Positions 1-9,125 of a stretch of 64,000 nt of DNA are shown here, one piece after another. The translations under genes were made by a program, and so were the position numbers. The stretch comes from Diplonema papillatum (Eukaryota; Euglenozoa; Diplonemea; Diplonemida; Diplonemidae): contig JAPJBO010000086.1 of the NCBI GenBank assembly GCA_030068145.1, positions 315,001 to 379,000 of the forward strand, written 5' to 3'. Positions within the stretch are counted from its first letter, which is position 1; every line of letters begins with the position of its first letter. The notes under the pieces are model-generated. The model worked only from the letters and a program-made list of their open reading frames with translations. It was not told the DNA's origin and did not search any database.

Positions 1-349
1 AACCCGGATAACCCGCCGGGTAGGAGTACGGACTGTGCTGGTACTGCACAGTCTGGGGCTGAAAATGCTGCTGGTGCTGAAGCTGCTGCTGCTGGTGCTG
101 GTGCGGCTGGTGGTGCTGCGGGTGCTGAAACTGCTGCGGGTGGTACTGTGCCTGGTGAAGCTGGTGCGGAAGTTGCTGCTGGTGCTGGAACTGCTGCGGG
201 TGGTTCGGTGCCTGGTGATGCTGATGCGGAAGTTGCTGCTGGTGCTGAAACTGCTGCGGGTGCTGAAACTGCGGATATTGCAGCTGGTGCGGAAGCTGCT
301 GCTGATTTTGCTGTCGGGGGTTTCCAGATGCGTCTCGTTGCCTTTCCAT
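1..349 (-). CDS. Partial Gln/His/Pro-rich protein, N-terminal part, runs off the left edge
   Basis: On the minus strand an ATG at 349 opens a frame that stays open to base 1, about 116 codons, with no stop inside the window. It begins MERQRDASGNPRQQ and continues as Gln, His and Pro-rich repeats (QFQHPQQ, QHQQQLPHQ), ending at the edge in a Tyr/Ser/Pro stretch (YQHSPYSYPAGYPG). This looks like a low-complexity or prion-like domain. The same bases read on the plus strand give an Ala/Gly/Glu repeat that stops near 405. The minus frame is preferred because it has an ATG, more varied residues and no stop. The function is unknown, and a low-complexity repeat alone could keep a frame open by chance. 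Confidence 0.35.
   Translation of the reverse strand, partial: MERQRDASGNPRQQNQQQLPHQLQYPQFQHPQQFQHQQQLPHQHHQAPNHPQQFQHQQQLPHQLHQAQYHPQQFQHPQHHQPHQHQQQQLQHQQHFQPQTVQYQHSPYSYPAGYPG
40..300. repeat. Imperfect tandem repeat, GCTGGTGCTGAAACTGCTGC type
   Basis: Short units built from GCTGGTGCTGAA and GCTGCGGGTG recur through this stretch with point changes. The period is a multiple of three, so all long frames across it stay open. It underlies the Gln/His-rich minus-strand frame. Confidence 0.75.
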
Positions 350-955
350 CCTGTTGCTGTTCCTCTTTTGTTTCTCTAGTTAGGCTTTCTTCGTTATCTA
401 GTTAGGCTTTCTCCGGTGACTTTGGGCCTGCATTTCTGTGTGGTGACTTATGGAAACACTCCATCAAATTCTTCCTCGGTACGGTTGCCTTCTGAGCCGT
501 CGTCGCCGAAACCGGCGTCCGAATTTAACTTCTGTTTAATAGCTTCTAGTAAGCAAACCTCGAATACATCTCACAATGTGCCTCGGTTGTGTTCCTTAAC
601 TGGATTGCTGGCGCGATGGGATGAGCTGCCCGGCGAAATGTGGCCGCCATGGCGGCTGCAGTTGCGGGCGTAGCCGGCGCGACCGCAAGCAGACGGCTGC
701 GTGCGCAACCACCGTTGCCAGCTCGACCGGCGTGTGGGCACGGGCTTGCGCTGCCGTGGGCCCGATCGCGCTCTTCACGCTATCATGGGATTGTCCCAAT
801 GGCTTCTATCCCAATGGTCCTAGCCAGCAGCTCAAGTCGGGAGAAAGCAGACTGGAACGAATATTCCCTCCCTTCTTAAGCAGAGGCCAGACGCGCGGAA
901 GCGCACCTGACGAAGCGCCGTTCCTCCCTTAATAGGTTAGCAATTTCCCTCTCAA
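350..955. other. No recognised gene
   Basis: This 600-base stretch lies between the Gln-rich minus ORF and the end of the RT ORF. It contains only short overlapping frames with no recognisable protein. It could hold the 3' part of the retroelement on its right and the promoter of the minus-strand ORF on its left. Confidence 0.5.
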
Positions 956-3031
956 CTACACCTTGCTCGAGGACGCGCTCTCTCGGCCTGAGGCCACAGA
1001 AGCCAACTTCAGACCCAGCCTGCTCGGGAGATCCGCAATGTTCCGATCCCCGGGAACCCATTGGAACCAAACCCTGGCTCTCGCTTGCGCCAGGAACTCC
1101 CAGAGCGCATGAACAGGAGCCAGGAGCTGTTTCGTCCTGGACTTCCCTTGAACCAGGTTCCCAAGCACTGTCTGATTGTCTACCCAGACCGAGACAGTGT
1201 AGTCCTTCCGCCCCGTGAACCATAGTCGAAAGGCCACAGAGACCGCCGCGAACTCCAGAGCATGGATCGGCAGACCGGACCCCTGCGGAACCGCATAGGA
1301 GAAATACTCGACAGCCACCGGACGATCGTCTTCCAGTACTATACAGACGGCGCCTAAACCATACAAGCAAGCATCGGTGAGGAGGACGTACCTGATGGCA
1401 CAGCCACGCTGGACCGCCCTCACCGGCACCGATCTCTGGAACGTGCTCGGGTCCCCCTCCAACACTTTAACCCACCAGCTCAAGGCAACCTCAAGGGGCT
1501 CGCCGAGCTTGAAGCCGACAAAGGTCGACGAGGAATTGGCGCGCCTAAATATAGGCTGGAGAGGCACCCGGCCAACCTTGCCATACAGCGCCGTCGAAGC
1601 GAAGCCGAGCTTGCCTGCAAGCGCCGCTGCCTCACCCGGTGCAAGGGAGTCACGCGCCCGAACGTCTTTCAGCCGAGATACCAAGCCGTTTTTTCTTGCC
1701 CCGGAGAGAGAGATGCTCACTGCCTCCGCAGTTACCGCGAACACTAGGCCCAGGTGGCGAAATGCCCTGCCCTGTGTCGTTTTCTCCGGGTTGAACGTAG
1801 TACGCAGAATATCCTGAAGGAGCTCTAAGACGTCCGCCAGCACCCTGTCATCCTCCGACCTACAGGGCGCCGCGAAATCGTCAAAATACTGACATAGAGG
1901 CACCTTTAGACCAAGGCGAACAACGCTCGCCAGCACCTTGGCGAAGGCGTTGTAGTGCGTGACGGCCGCCGCCTCGCCGAAGGACAACCTTTCCATGCGG
2001 AAGAAACGCATCGCCCCATTCGGATCCTCAGCCACCACGCACCTGCACACTTCATCATTCCTGGCCCGGAGCTGGCGGTAAGCCTCTTTATGGTCCAGCC
2101 CTACTGAGTAGAATGAGGAGCCGTCGGGCGAACTGGCCGCCAGCAGCCTCGCCACCTCCGCGAACATGTCCGCTGTATCGAGGCGCACCTTCGTGGTAGT
2201 GAAGACGGCTTTGTTCACAAGGGCCATGCGACCATCGTCGCACGGACGCAGTTTCACCGGACAACCCTCCTGGTCGGCTTTCACCTGGCGAATAACAAAA
2301 CGCCGCAGAAACACAGCATTCGGGGGAGGCACCTGCACCTCTACCATGTAGCCCGCCTCCAGCTCCCTCTGGATGGAGTCCCAGACAGCACCCTTGTTCG
2401 CCGGGTTGTCTGACCGGATGGCCTTCGCCGAGCGCGCAAGTACATCGCTTTGGCGGCGCAGGAGCTGCTCGGTCGTGAGTTCGGGCACGCCTGGGCCAGC
2501 AGACGGATACAGAGACTCGTATCCTACACACCCGACCATCGGACACGCTGTCCTCAGGTTCTCCAACAGGTCGTCGGCACCGACCACGCCCAGGTCTGCG
2601 ACTAGCTCGGCGAGCAGTTCGACATGGCACGAGTCCCCCTCTCTCTTCCCGAGCTCGAGGGACCTTCTTCGCCAACGCACAAGGAAGTCTGATCGCATCT
2701 GCTGGGCCTCCTTCACTGGGGTCCTTGCACAATAAAGGATCGCAGAATACAGCGCGTCATCCATCCGCTCCACTTCCTTCGCCGAAGGCATCGCTTCCGA
2801 AGCACACTCTTCAGCAAACTTGTACCTTTCCACCACGTCGTGAACCTCTGCGGGTTTGAGGGGGGGAAGACAAGATCCCGACACTGCAGAGCAGCGCCCT
2901 TCCTTCGCTTGTTGCTGACCTTGTCGACGATGATGATGATGATGTTGATGATGTTGATGATGTTGATGATATTCATGATGCTGATGATGTTGATGGTCTT
3001 GATGGGGAGGGGTGCGGGAGGGACCTAGCAT
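956..3031 (-). CDS. Reverse transcriptase / RNase H polyprotein of a DIRS-like retroelement
   Basis: This frame encodes a retroelement polymerase of about 690 residues. The N-terminus is His/Gln-rich (from a GAT/GTT microsatellite), followed by an unassigned region and then an RT domain. The catalytic box is YFDDF near 1880-1893, preceded by a VGLDHKEAYRQL palm motif and followed by the RFRHLGLVF-type thumb entry. A C-terminal RNase H-like part shows LTDACLYGLGA, ALEFAAV, VWVDNQTVLGN and a final DRNIADLPSRLGL motif. That RT-RH order and the xADLPSR ending are typical of DIRS/Ngaro elements rather than Gypsy, and no protease or DDE integrase is visible. The ATG at 3031 is chosen; the frame is open a little further up to a GTG at 3073. 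It lies 78 bases downstream of the gag-like ORF in another frame. The frame is intact, so the copy may be young. Confidence 0.85.
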   Translation of the reverse strand: MLGPSRTPPHQDHQHHQHHEYHQHHQHHQHHHHHRRQGQQQAKEGRCSAVSGSCLPPLKPAEVHDVVERYKFAEECASEAMPSAKEVERMDDALYSAILYCARTPVKEAQQMRSDFLVRWRRRSLELGKREGDSCHVELLAELVADLGVVGADDLLENLRTACPMVGCVGYESLYPSAGPGVPELTTEQLLRRQSDVLARSAKAIRSDNPANKGAVWDSIQRELEAGYMVEVQVPPPNAVFLRRFVIRQVKADQEGCPVKLRPCDDGRMALVNKAVFTTTKVRLDTADMFAEVARLLAASSPDGSSFYSVGLDHKEAYRQLRARNDEVCRCVVAEDPNGAMRFFRMERLSFGEAAAVTHYNAFAKVLASVVRLGLKVPLCQYFDDFAAPCRSEDDRVLADVLELLQDILRTTFNPEKTTQGRAFRHLGLVFAVTAEAVSISLSGARKNGLVSRLKDVRARDSLAPGEAAALAGKLGFASTALYGKVGRVPLQPIFRRANSSSTFVGFKLGEPLEVALSWWVKVLEGDPSTFQRSVPVRAVQRGCAIRYVLLTDACLYGLGAVCIVLEDDRPVAVEYFSYAVPQGSGLPIHALEFAAVSVAFRLWFTGRKDYTVSVWVDNQTVLGNLVQGKSRTKQLLAPVHALWEFLAQARARVWFQWVPGDRNIADLPSRLGLKLASVASGRESASSSKV
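2926..2994. repeat. GAT/GTT microsatellite inside the RT ORF
   Basis: Runs of GATGATGTT and GATGTT units encode the His-rich tract at the N-terminus of the RT protein on the minus strand. The period of three keeps the frame. Confidence 0.85.
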
Positions 3032-3109
3032 GACCGGCTCGGGGTCCAGACTGCTTGGGGACGCCCTCGCCACGGCAGGGCGAGGCGATTCGGGCAGGGG
3101 ACTGACTAG

Positions 3110-4225
3110 TCACCTCGTAGTGTTTTGCCTCTTCGCGGGAGGAGCGCCTTCAGCTCCCGCGCTCGGCCTGACAACACCTTTGCCCCTGTGCTGCTGTCTG
3201 TCCCTCCAAGCTGGCGGGTTGGACTCCTTCTTCGCTGCCGGCTGCCTGGCTTCGGGCTTCTTCGCGGACTGCGCCATCAGCTTCATCTGCAGATGCATGA
3301 CTGTCTGGTCATCGAGGCGCAGGAGGCGGCCGCGGGCTTCCTCCAAGACCCTCGCGCCGGGTACCGCCTTCGTCACGCTGGCAAAAGCGCGACGGACAGC
3401 CTCGTCATACTGTCTCGCCAGGCTCGACCCGAACTGAGCCGCGATGTCCGCGACAAGCGCAGGGTAGCCGAAAATCACGGGCAACGGTTCCTCCCCAAAC
3501 GCCCCCGCCATCCCCGCTATCACGAACAGCCGCTGAAGAGCACAAACAAGCTGGATCGATGTTAGGACCTTTCTTTCCGACGACACCCAACCGGGCTCAG
3601 CAGGGGTAAACGGCGGCTTCGCGACGTCGACAAACGGCAGGGCGACATCCTGCCTCTCGAGGCGATGCTGGAAGGCGTTGAGGTCCACGTGTGACGGCTT
3701 GAGGGCAGCCGGCAGGTCTTCCAGGCCATACCTTCTGAGTTGTTGTGCCACCTCAAGCACCCGGAGCGGCTGGTCCTTCGGCCTGGCTGCCCTCGCGTCC
3801 TCCCGCCTCACGGCCTCCTCCTTCTCCCTTTGCTCGTGGCACCTGTACCACTTCTTCGCGGCAGACCGAAAGATCGGCGGCAGCTTCGCGTCCACGTTGT
3901 GCACGCCGTCGTTGACGGCACACTCCAGGAGGGACCCGTAGGCCAAGCCACCCAGGTGGGACGTCACTTTCACGAAGGTCTCCGCTGCCTCCCCCCGCAG
4001 GCCGGCCGCCCACGCTTCAAACGTCACTACGCGGAGGATCTTGTACAAACGCGGCGCAAACGCCTCTTCCTTCCACTTCGCCGCTGCCACCTCTTTGATG
4101 TCCGCACACACCTTGTCTGCCGACGCCTGATCCCAGTCCTCAAGGAGGTCCAGCCTGGGGGTCTCCCCGCTGTCGGACAGCAACACCTCGGCTCTGCCCT
4201 CCCAAAACCGTGCGACTCCAGACAT
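3110..4225 (-). CDS. Gag-like ORF upstream of the RT
   Basis: The product is 371 residues from the ATG at 4225 (MSGVARFWEGRAEV). The same frame is open further upstream only because it crosses the 21-bp minisatellite (FSSFRYI repeats), so the 4225 start is preferred. The protein has an alpha-helical, charged central region (EQREKEEAVRREDARAARP) and a basic, Gln/Lys-rich C-terminus ending KRQNTTR, as expected for a nucleic-acid-binding capsid-type protein. No CCHC knuckle is present. The Gag role is inferred from position, directly 5' of the RT ORF on the same strand, because I recognise no sequence motif. The RT starts in a different frame, so it would need reinitiation, a separate message or a frameshift. 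Confidence 0.6.
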   Translation of the reverse strand: MSGVARFWEGRAEVLLSDSGETPRLDLLEDWDQASADKVCADIKEVAAAKWKEEAFAPRLYKILRVVTFEAWAAGLRGEAAETFVKVTSHLGGLAYGSLLECAVNDGVHNVDAKLPPIFRSAAKKWYRCHEQREKEEAVRREDARAARPKDQPLRVLEVAQQLRRYGLEDLPAALKPSHVDLNAFQHRLERQDVALPFVDVAKPPFTPAEPGWVSSERKVLTSIQLVCALQRLFVIAGMAGAFGEEPLPVIFGYPALVADIAAQFGSSLARQYDEAVRRAFASVTKAVPGARVLEEARGRLLRLDDQTVMHLQMKLMAQSAKKPEARQPAAKKESNPPAWRDRQQHRGKGVVRPSAGAEGAPPAKRQNTTR

Positions 4226-4350
4226 GCTTACCTTCTTTCTCACGACACCCCAAAATCGAAGGAAGCTGCTTGGTAGATCTCGCTCCTGCCGGCGCTTCCA
4301 CGAAATTAGCTGAATTAAACGCTCAATATTTATCAGAACATAGCATATAT

Positions 4351-4434
4351 AACGGAAGCTGGAAAATATATAGCGGAAGCTGGAAAATATATAACGGAAG
4401 CTGGAAAATATATAACGGAAGCTGGAAAATATAT
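4351..4434 (+). repeat. 21-bp minisatellite, left block (4 units)
   Basis: Four nearly perfect units starting AACGGAAGCTGGAAAATATA lie directly upstream of the gag-like ORF. The same units, in the same plus-strand orientation, resume at about 6047, so a 1.6-kb element separates two blocks of one array. Confidence 0.9.
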
Positions 4435-4438
4435 GAGT

Positions 4439-6040
4439 CGATGCCAAAAGGGGGGGGGGGGGTTTGGGCGGAAAAATCCCCGCATAGTTCACCAGGGTCT
4501 GACGGGTACTGAGGCCCCATACCCTTCCTAAAACATCATTCTGCGTTCAAATACGCCCTCAGAAGCCTCCGGAGAGCCTTCTATGATGTCCCAAATGCGA
4601 TTTTGTGGGTTTTTAGGGGGTCCCCCCGTCTGCTGGCCGTAAACCGCCATAGAAGACACATATGCAACCTGATGCTGGGTCGCTCCTCGGAGCAAAATCT
4701 CGGCCTAAACACACGTTTTCGGCGTTCTCTATCATTCTCCAGGTGCATTCGACCCTCGGACTTCATAAATTATCTCGCTTACAGGTGTTCCGGGGTGTGC
4801 AAAAACAAGGCGAATGGACCCTACAGACCGTACCACGCCCTGCCTGTCTATACAGGCTTTGGGGTCGAATTGCGCCGCCTTGGCGCCATGTGCACCGTTT
4901 TGGTCTCGTTTGTGCTGCTTTGGGATCCACTAAGAACTCTGGTCTGATTTGCGGGACGCTTTGCTCGGTTTTGGTGCCCACTTTCACCGTTCAAAGTGCA
5001 TCCAGTGGTGAAGACTTTGCGCCGAAGCTGGAGAGGAAGCGACCCAGTAGGCGCCACTTCACCGTGAGCGGGTCTCGGAACAGGACTCAAACTGGCCCAG
5101 GTGATACTGCCGACCATGGCGGGTGTGTGCGCCACACAGTTTGTCTGACCAAGCTCACTGCACAGGAGCTTGCCACACATCCCTCGGGTCATGTGCCGCC
5201 TGTGCAAAGTCATCCAGCGAGAAGCACTTTGCAGCCATGGGTGAGAAAGGTGCCAGAAGGGAAGACATTGCCAGGAAAGCTCTGAAAGCCTGCCCTGAAA
5301 GCGGTGAAGCCTGCTTCAAAATCATGAAGTGAACGCGTCGTAGTCAACCGCTTCGACGACGATTGAGAACGGCTGATGATCGCCTGTTACTTAACGCTTG
5401 TCCTACTTCGTTCACCAAGCCTTGCAGAATCACCAGAGTAGCATGATGCAGGTAGAAGCCTGAACAGGCCTTAGAACAGTGAAAGTGGGCGCCAAAACCG
5501 AGGAAAGCGTCCCGCAAATCAGACCAGAGTTCTTAATGGACCCCAAAGCAGCACAACCGAAGCCCGAAACGGTGGATGTGGCGCCAAAGCCGGTGCAATT
5601 TGACCCCAAAGCCTGTATAGACAGGCAGGGCGTAGTTCGGTCTGTCCCCAATGCAGGGGGCCATTCTCCTTATCTTTGCACGTCCCGGAACACCTGTGAG
5701 TGAAAGAAACCACGAAGCCCGAGGGTCGAATGCGCCTGGAGAGTGCTAGAGAACGCCGAAAACGTGTGTTTGGGCTGGGATCTTGCACAGAGAAGCGACC
5801 CAGCTTCAGGTTGCATATGTTTCTACTATGGCGGTTTACGGCCAGCAGACGGGGGGACCCCCTAAAAACCCACAAAATCGCATTTGGGACATCATAGAAG
5901 GCTCTCCGGAGGCTTCTGAGGGCGTATTTGAACGCAGAATGATGTTTTAGGAAGGGTATGGGGCCTCAGTACCCGTCAGACCCTGGTGAACTATGCGGGG
6001 ATTTTTCCGCCCAAACCCCCCCCCCCCCCTTTTGGCATCG
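4439..6040. mobile_element. Foldback-like long palindrome inserted in the minisatellite
   Basis: The left arm (4439-4992) and right arm (5474-6040) are reverse complements over roughly 555-565 bases, joined by a non-repeated 480-base spacer. Matching landmarks are the outer CGATGCCAAAAGG plus a G-run (C-run on the right), an inner GGGGGTCCCCCCGTCTGC block, and an innermost end near CTTTCACCGTTC. Arms differ by scattered substitutions and small indels, so the element is not newly made. No transposase is recognised; overlapping frames in both arms are mirror images of each other. This fits a non-autonomous foldback element or very long-TIR MITE. I could not define a clean target duplication because both sides end in minisatellite. 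Confidence 0.75.
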
Positions 6041-6635
6041 TACCATATAAAGGAAGCTGGAAAATATATAACGGAAGCTGGAAAATATAAAACGGGAGCT
6101 GGAAAATATATAACGGAAGCTGGAAAATATATAGCGGAAGCTGGAAAATATATAACGGAAGCTGGGAAAAATATATAACGGAAGCTTGAAAATATATAAC
6201 GGAAGCAGAAAATATATAACGGAAGCAGAAAAATATATAACGGAAGCAGTTCCGATATATATTTTCCCGACTTAAGTGCTTCCGATAAGCTTAGTCCTCT
6301 TCTTTTTTCTTTTTTAATAGTACATCTGTACCAAGGCCCCCTGAAGAACAAGAAACTTTTGCCTTATCATTTCCATCACCTTTGGTCAGTTGATGCTGAT
6401 CGTCCGTTGCTTCGTTTATCAGTGCAAGCCCCAACTCCGGAAATGTTCTTACACAAAGATGTAAAAAAGAAGTAGTTAATTTTGAAAAACCTGTGGAAAG
6501 ATGCAAAGATCTTTGTAAATCCATGTGAAAAAGCAAGAAAAAAAAGAAAACAGCACTAACTTACAACAGCATGCGACCAACTCCACTACTCTCGTGCTCA
6601 CGTTATTGTTCATTAGCCTAGCCACACTAACACAG
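6041..6635. other. Right minisatellite block and AT-rich gap before the PDZ exon
   Basis: Bases 6047-6248 hold about nine degenerate units of the 21-bp minisatellite (GGAAGCTGGAAAA type, later shortened to GGAAGCAGAAAA). The rest is AT-rich and has no gene I can support. It may contain an upstream intron or exon of the PDZ gene. Confidence 0.7.
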
Positions 6636-6953
6636 AAAGAAGAGAATCTCGTCATCACTGAGTGCCGGCCCGGATTCGTGGGTCAGCGCGCCGGGCTCGC
6701 AGTGGGGATGAAGATTCTGAGCGTGAATGGGCAGCCCATCACGTCATCGGCCCAGTTCAAGGAAGCGGTGAAGCAGCTGCAGAGTCACCCGAGCTTCGTT
6801 TTCGCTGTCGAAAGAGGCTCGGACCCGAGTCAGGCTGCCGGCTTCCAAACGCCCAACCGTCAATTCGGACGCCCAGAGGCAGGTCTCACACCCGGTGCCC
6901 CAGGGGGTGGTGCATGGGGTCAAGGCCCGAGTCCAGGCCCCTTCTCGCGATAA
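6636..6953 (+). CDS. PDZ-domain protein, exon fragment
   Basis: This frame encodes a PDZ-like fold: VITECRPGFVGQRAGLAVGMKILSVNGQPI, then SSAQFKEAVKQLQSHPSFVFAV, matching the PDZ pattern of a G-x-A-GL turn, a GD/GM-x-ILxVNG strand and a final helix and strand. The tail is Gly/Pro-rich (GAPGGGAWGQGPSPGPFSR). Translation could start upstream at 6525, but an intron acceptor CTAACACAG at 6635 puts the first PDZ codon in phase, so I treat it as an internal or last exon. The upstream exons were not found. PDZ domains bind C-terminal peptides; the partner is unknown. Confidence 0.6.
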   Translation, partial: KEENLVITECRPGFVGQRAGLAVGMKILSVNGQPITSSAQFKEAVKQLQSHPSFVFAVERGSDPSQAAGFQTPNRQFGRPEAGLTPGAPGGGAWGQGPSPGPFSR

Positions 6954-7130
6954 GTAACTGCTGTCCCGTTTATCACTGCAAAAACCGTCAGTTTGGACCT
7001 CCAGGGGCAGGGCTTTCCTGTGCTCCGAGGGGGTGGCGCTTGGGGTCCAGCCCCGAGTCCAAGCCTTCTCGCGATAGGTAGCTGCAGCCTCGTTCATCAG
7101 CGCAAGATTTGTCAGTGCGGACCTGACATT
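6856..7130 (+). repeat. About 126-bp imperfect tandem repeat after the PDZ domain
   Basis: Two units, starting near 6856 and 6984, with a partial third start at 7107, share GTCA.TT.GGAC, GGGGGTGG...TGGGGTC..GCCC and CTTCTCGCGATA. The first unit encodes the Gly/Pro-rich tail of the PDZ exon; the stop codon TAA lies in its GCGATAAG. Confidence 0.6.
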
Positions 7131-7892
7131 GTTGCTCTCAAAATACGGAGGGAGTTTGCCGCGTCCCTAGCGACGAACGTAGTCGTCAGTCGCAACTGGC
7201 TAGCGTTTGCCTGCCAATCGGCATGCCCCCAAGACTGGGTGGAGTCGTCAAGAGCATGGACCGCCGCAGGCGATGCTGCCTCCTCCGTCTCGTAGAATAT
7301 CATCGTTTTCTTTGGTCCTCGCCTTTCTTGTTCTGTTTTTTTCTTCAGATTCCGTCTTGGATTCTCTCATTTTCTTTCTCTTTGACGGGGTTGCCTGCGT
7401 TGGGCTCGCGTTCATCGATTAGAAGCATACATTTATTTGCTACTTTTTCATCTTCTCTTCCCAAACTGAAGAAAGCCTTTTCGAGGGTGGGAATAACTGC
7501 TGTTTCCCCCTTCTGCTCCCCTCGGATTGTAAATGGAACGAGCGTTTGACAGAAACGGTGAAGGACAGGAGGTTCGACACGGGCTGTACAATGAAAGTTC
7601 GCAAAGTTTCCCTGATGTAGCACCTTCACTTTCCGAAACTGAACAAACGTCCCAGAAGTTCATTGCCAAAGACCGTCTTCCGGGGTTTCTGAAAAGCTCA
7701 TATTTGTTTGATGCCACATCAACACCACACCAAGGGAAACACTGGGGTATACTGGGTACACAAAGGGGGGCATGGCCAGCCCTGAGTACCTGTACAATGA
7801 AACGTCGCTGCTCGAAAAGCAAACTGGAATAACGCGGTGTCCTTCTTCCAGCACGATCTCGGTATGTTTTGCCACCAGGAATGAGGTAGATT
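7131..7892. other. No recognised gene
   Basis: Only short unrelated frames are present. The stretch could include the 5' untranslated region or an early intron of the membrane-protein gene that follows. Confidence 0.4.
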
Positions 7893-9125
7893 ATGTCCGC
7901 ACACGGTCCTCAGCGGCTAGATGGACGTGCTACCCCCTTTTTATGGTGCTTGCAACCTGCTGCTCTAGCCCTCAAGGGAATCTTGCGCTTGAAGGCTAGC
8001 ATAGCAGCTTGCCGGCTAGCATCACAGAAGGCACAAAAACCTTGTGTTTTGAGCACGAGTAGCGTCGAAGCTAATACGCACACTTCGCTTTTGGTCTGCC
8101 GTCCCTTGCCTGTAGTCCTTCCTTCACACAAACAGCTGGATTTTCCGTCGACGGTGTTCACGACAGTCGTTCTCGCAGCCCTCGCGCTGTACTTGGCCTG
8201 TTTGGTGCTGGTCAAGTACAACTACATAACAATATTCGGCGACGCTGCGGAGCTGGATGACGGAACGTGGGGCGAGAGGTGGAAGCTGCGCATTGCACTG
8301 TGCGCCAACCGGGACCAGGATGCCGGTCGTCCTGCCTCCCTACACCTCGCCAGCGTCAGCAACGGGTACTGGGTGCTGTTTTTCCTGTTCACTAGCCTGA
8401 AGGGTGTCAACGACGCCCTGCTGTACGCCATCAACCACTTCCACGACCGGAGGCACGCCGTCGCATACCTGACGTTCTCTTCGTGCGTTTTCGAGTCATT
8501 CGTGACCCTCTTCCTCACCCTTGCCTTGCTCAACCAGTACTACTACCGCGCCGGTTACGCGCCCTCATCAGAAATAAATGGAAGCGAGTCTTCCGACGCC
8601 GGTGATCGTGTCCGAAAGCTGTACCGTTGGCTTTCCCCCGAAGTTACTATTTTCGCTCTATGCTTAGCCCATGTGCTTGCCGCATGGTGGGCTGCGCCAT
8701 ACATCCCTGATGGATCGCCATACAGCGATCCATACAGCGTATTGGACATCGCGGCTAGCATTCAACGTCTGCCGACGTATGTCCTTCTGTTCCTTGTGTG
8801 CCGTCCGTCAGCCACATACGAGTTCGACAACGCGCCGACATTTGCCAGCCGGTGCTGCCTGGTTGTCGCCTTCATCACCGACACGCCTGCATCGCTGTCC
8901 TTTCACACGTGGACGCATAGCTTCCTGCAAAGCGCAGTCTCGTGGCATGCGTGCCCCCTCGACGTCCTTTCATGGGTCGACATTATTATCCTCCTTCGCA
9001 TCGCGTCTCTGCTGCTGTTCTGCGCATTCGTGAAGTCGGAGTTCAAACGAATATCCGAGATGGAGTCGTACAGCATGCTCCAGGTCTGCACTTACTTAAC
9101 TATGCGGTGTGCACTGCGCGGGTAG
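7893..9125 (+). CDS. Seven-hydrophobic-segment membrane protein, unknown family
   Basis: The frame gives 410 residues. After an N-terminal part that may be untranslated or intronic there are seven hydrophobic stretches: STVFTTVVLAALALYLACLV, NGYWVLFFLFTSLKG, AVAYLTFSSCVFESFVTLFL, VTIFALCLAHVLAAWW, LPTYVLLFLVC, FASRCCLVVAFITD and WVDIIILLRIASLLLFCAF. Topology is therefore receptor-like, but I see no DRY, NPxxY or other family signature. A possible acceptor (CACAAACAG) at 8132 suggests the true first exon could lie elsewhere. CTCCAG|GTCTGC near 9083 may be a donor, so the last residues shown may not be coding. No family is claimed. Confidence 0.55.
   Translation: MSAHGPQRLDGRATPFLWCLQPAALALKGILRLKASIAACRLASQKAQKPCVLSTSSVEANTHTSLLVCRPLPVVLPSHKQLDFPSTVFTTVVLAALALYLACLVLVKYNYITIFGDAAELDDGTWGERWKLRIALCANRDQDAGRPASLHLASVSNGYWVLFFLFTSLKGVNDALLYAINHFHDRRHAVAYLTFSSCVFESFVTLFLTLALLNQYYYRAGYAPSSEINGSESSDAGDRVRKLYRWLSPEVTIFALCLAHVLAAWWAAPYIPDGSPYSDPYSVLDIAASIQRLPTYVLLFLVCRPSATYEFDNAPTFASRCCLVVAFITDTPASLSFHTWTHSFLQSAVSWHACPLDVLSWVDIIILLRIASLLLFCAFVKSEFKRISEMESYSMLQVCTYLTMRCALRG

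Noticed and set aside
2088-2732. 214-codon minus-strand frame overlapping the RT gene
   Set aside because: It is a shadow frame of the RT ORF; its residues (Arg/Pro/Gly-rich) are those expected from an out-of-frame reading.
4603-5875. Mirror-image frames of about 115 codons in both palindrome arms
   Set aside because: They are the same sequence read in each arm; no start context, domain or codon bias supports a protein.
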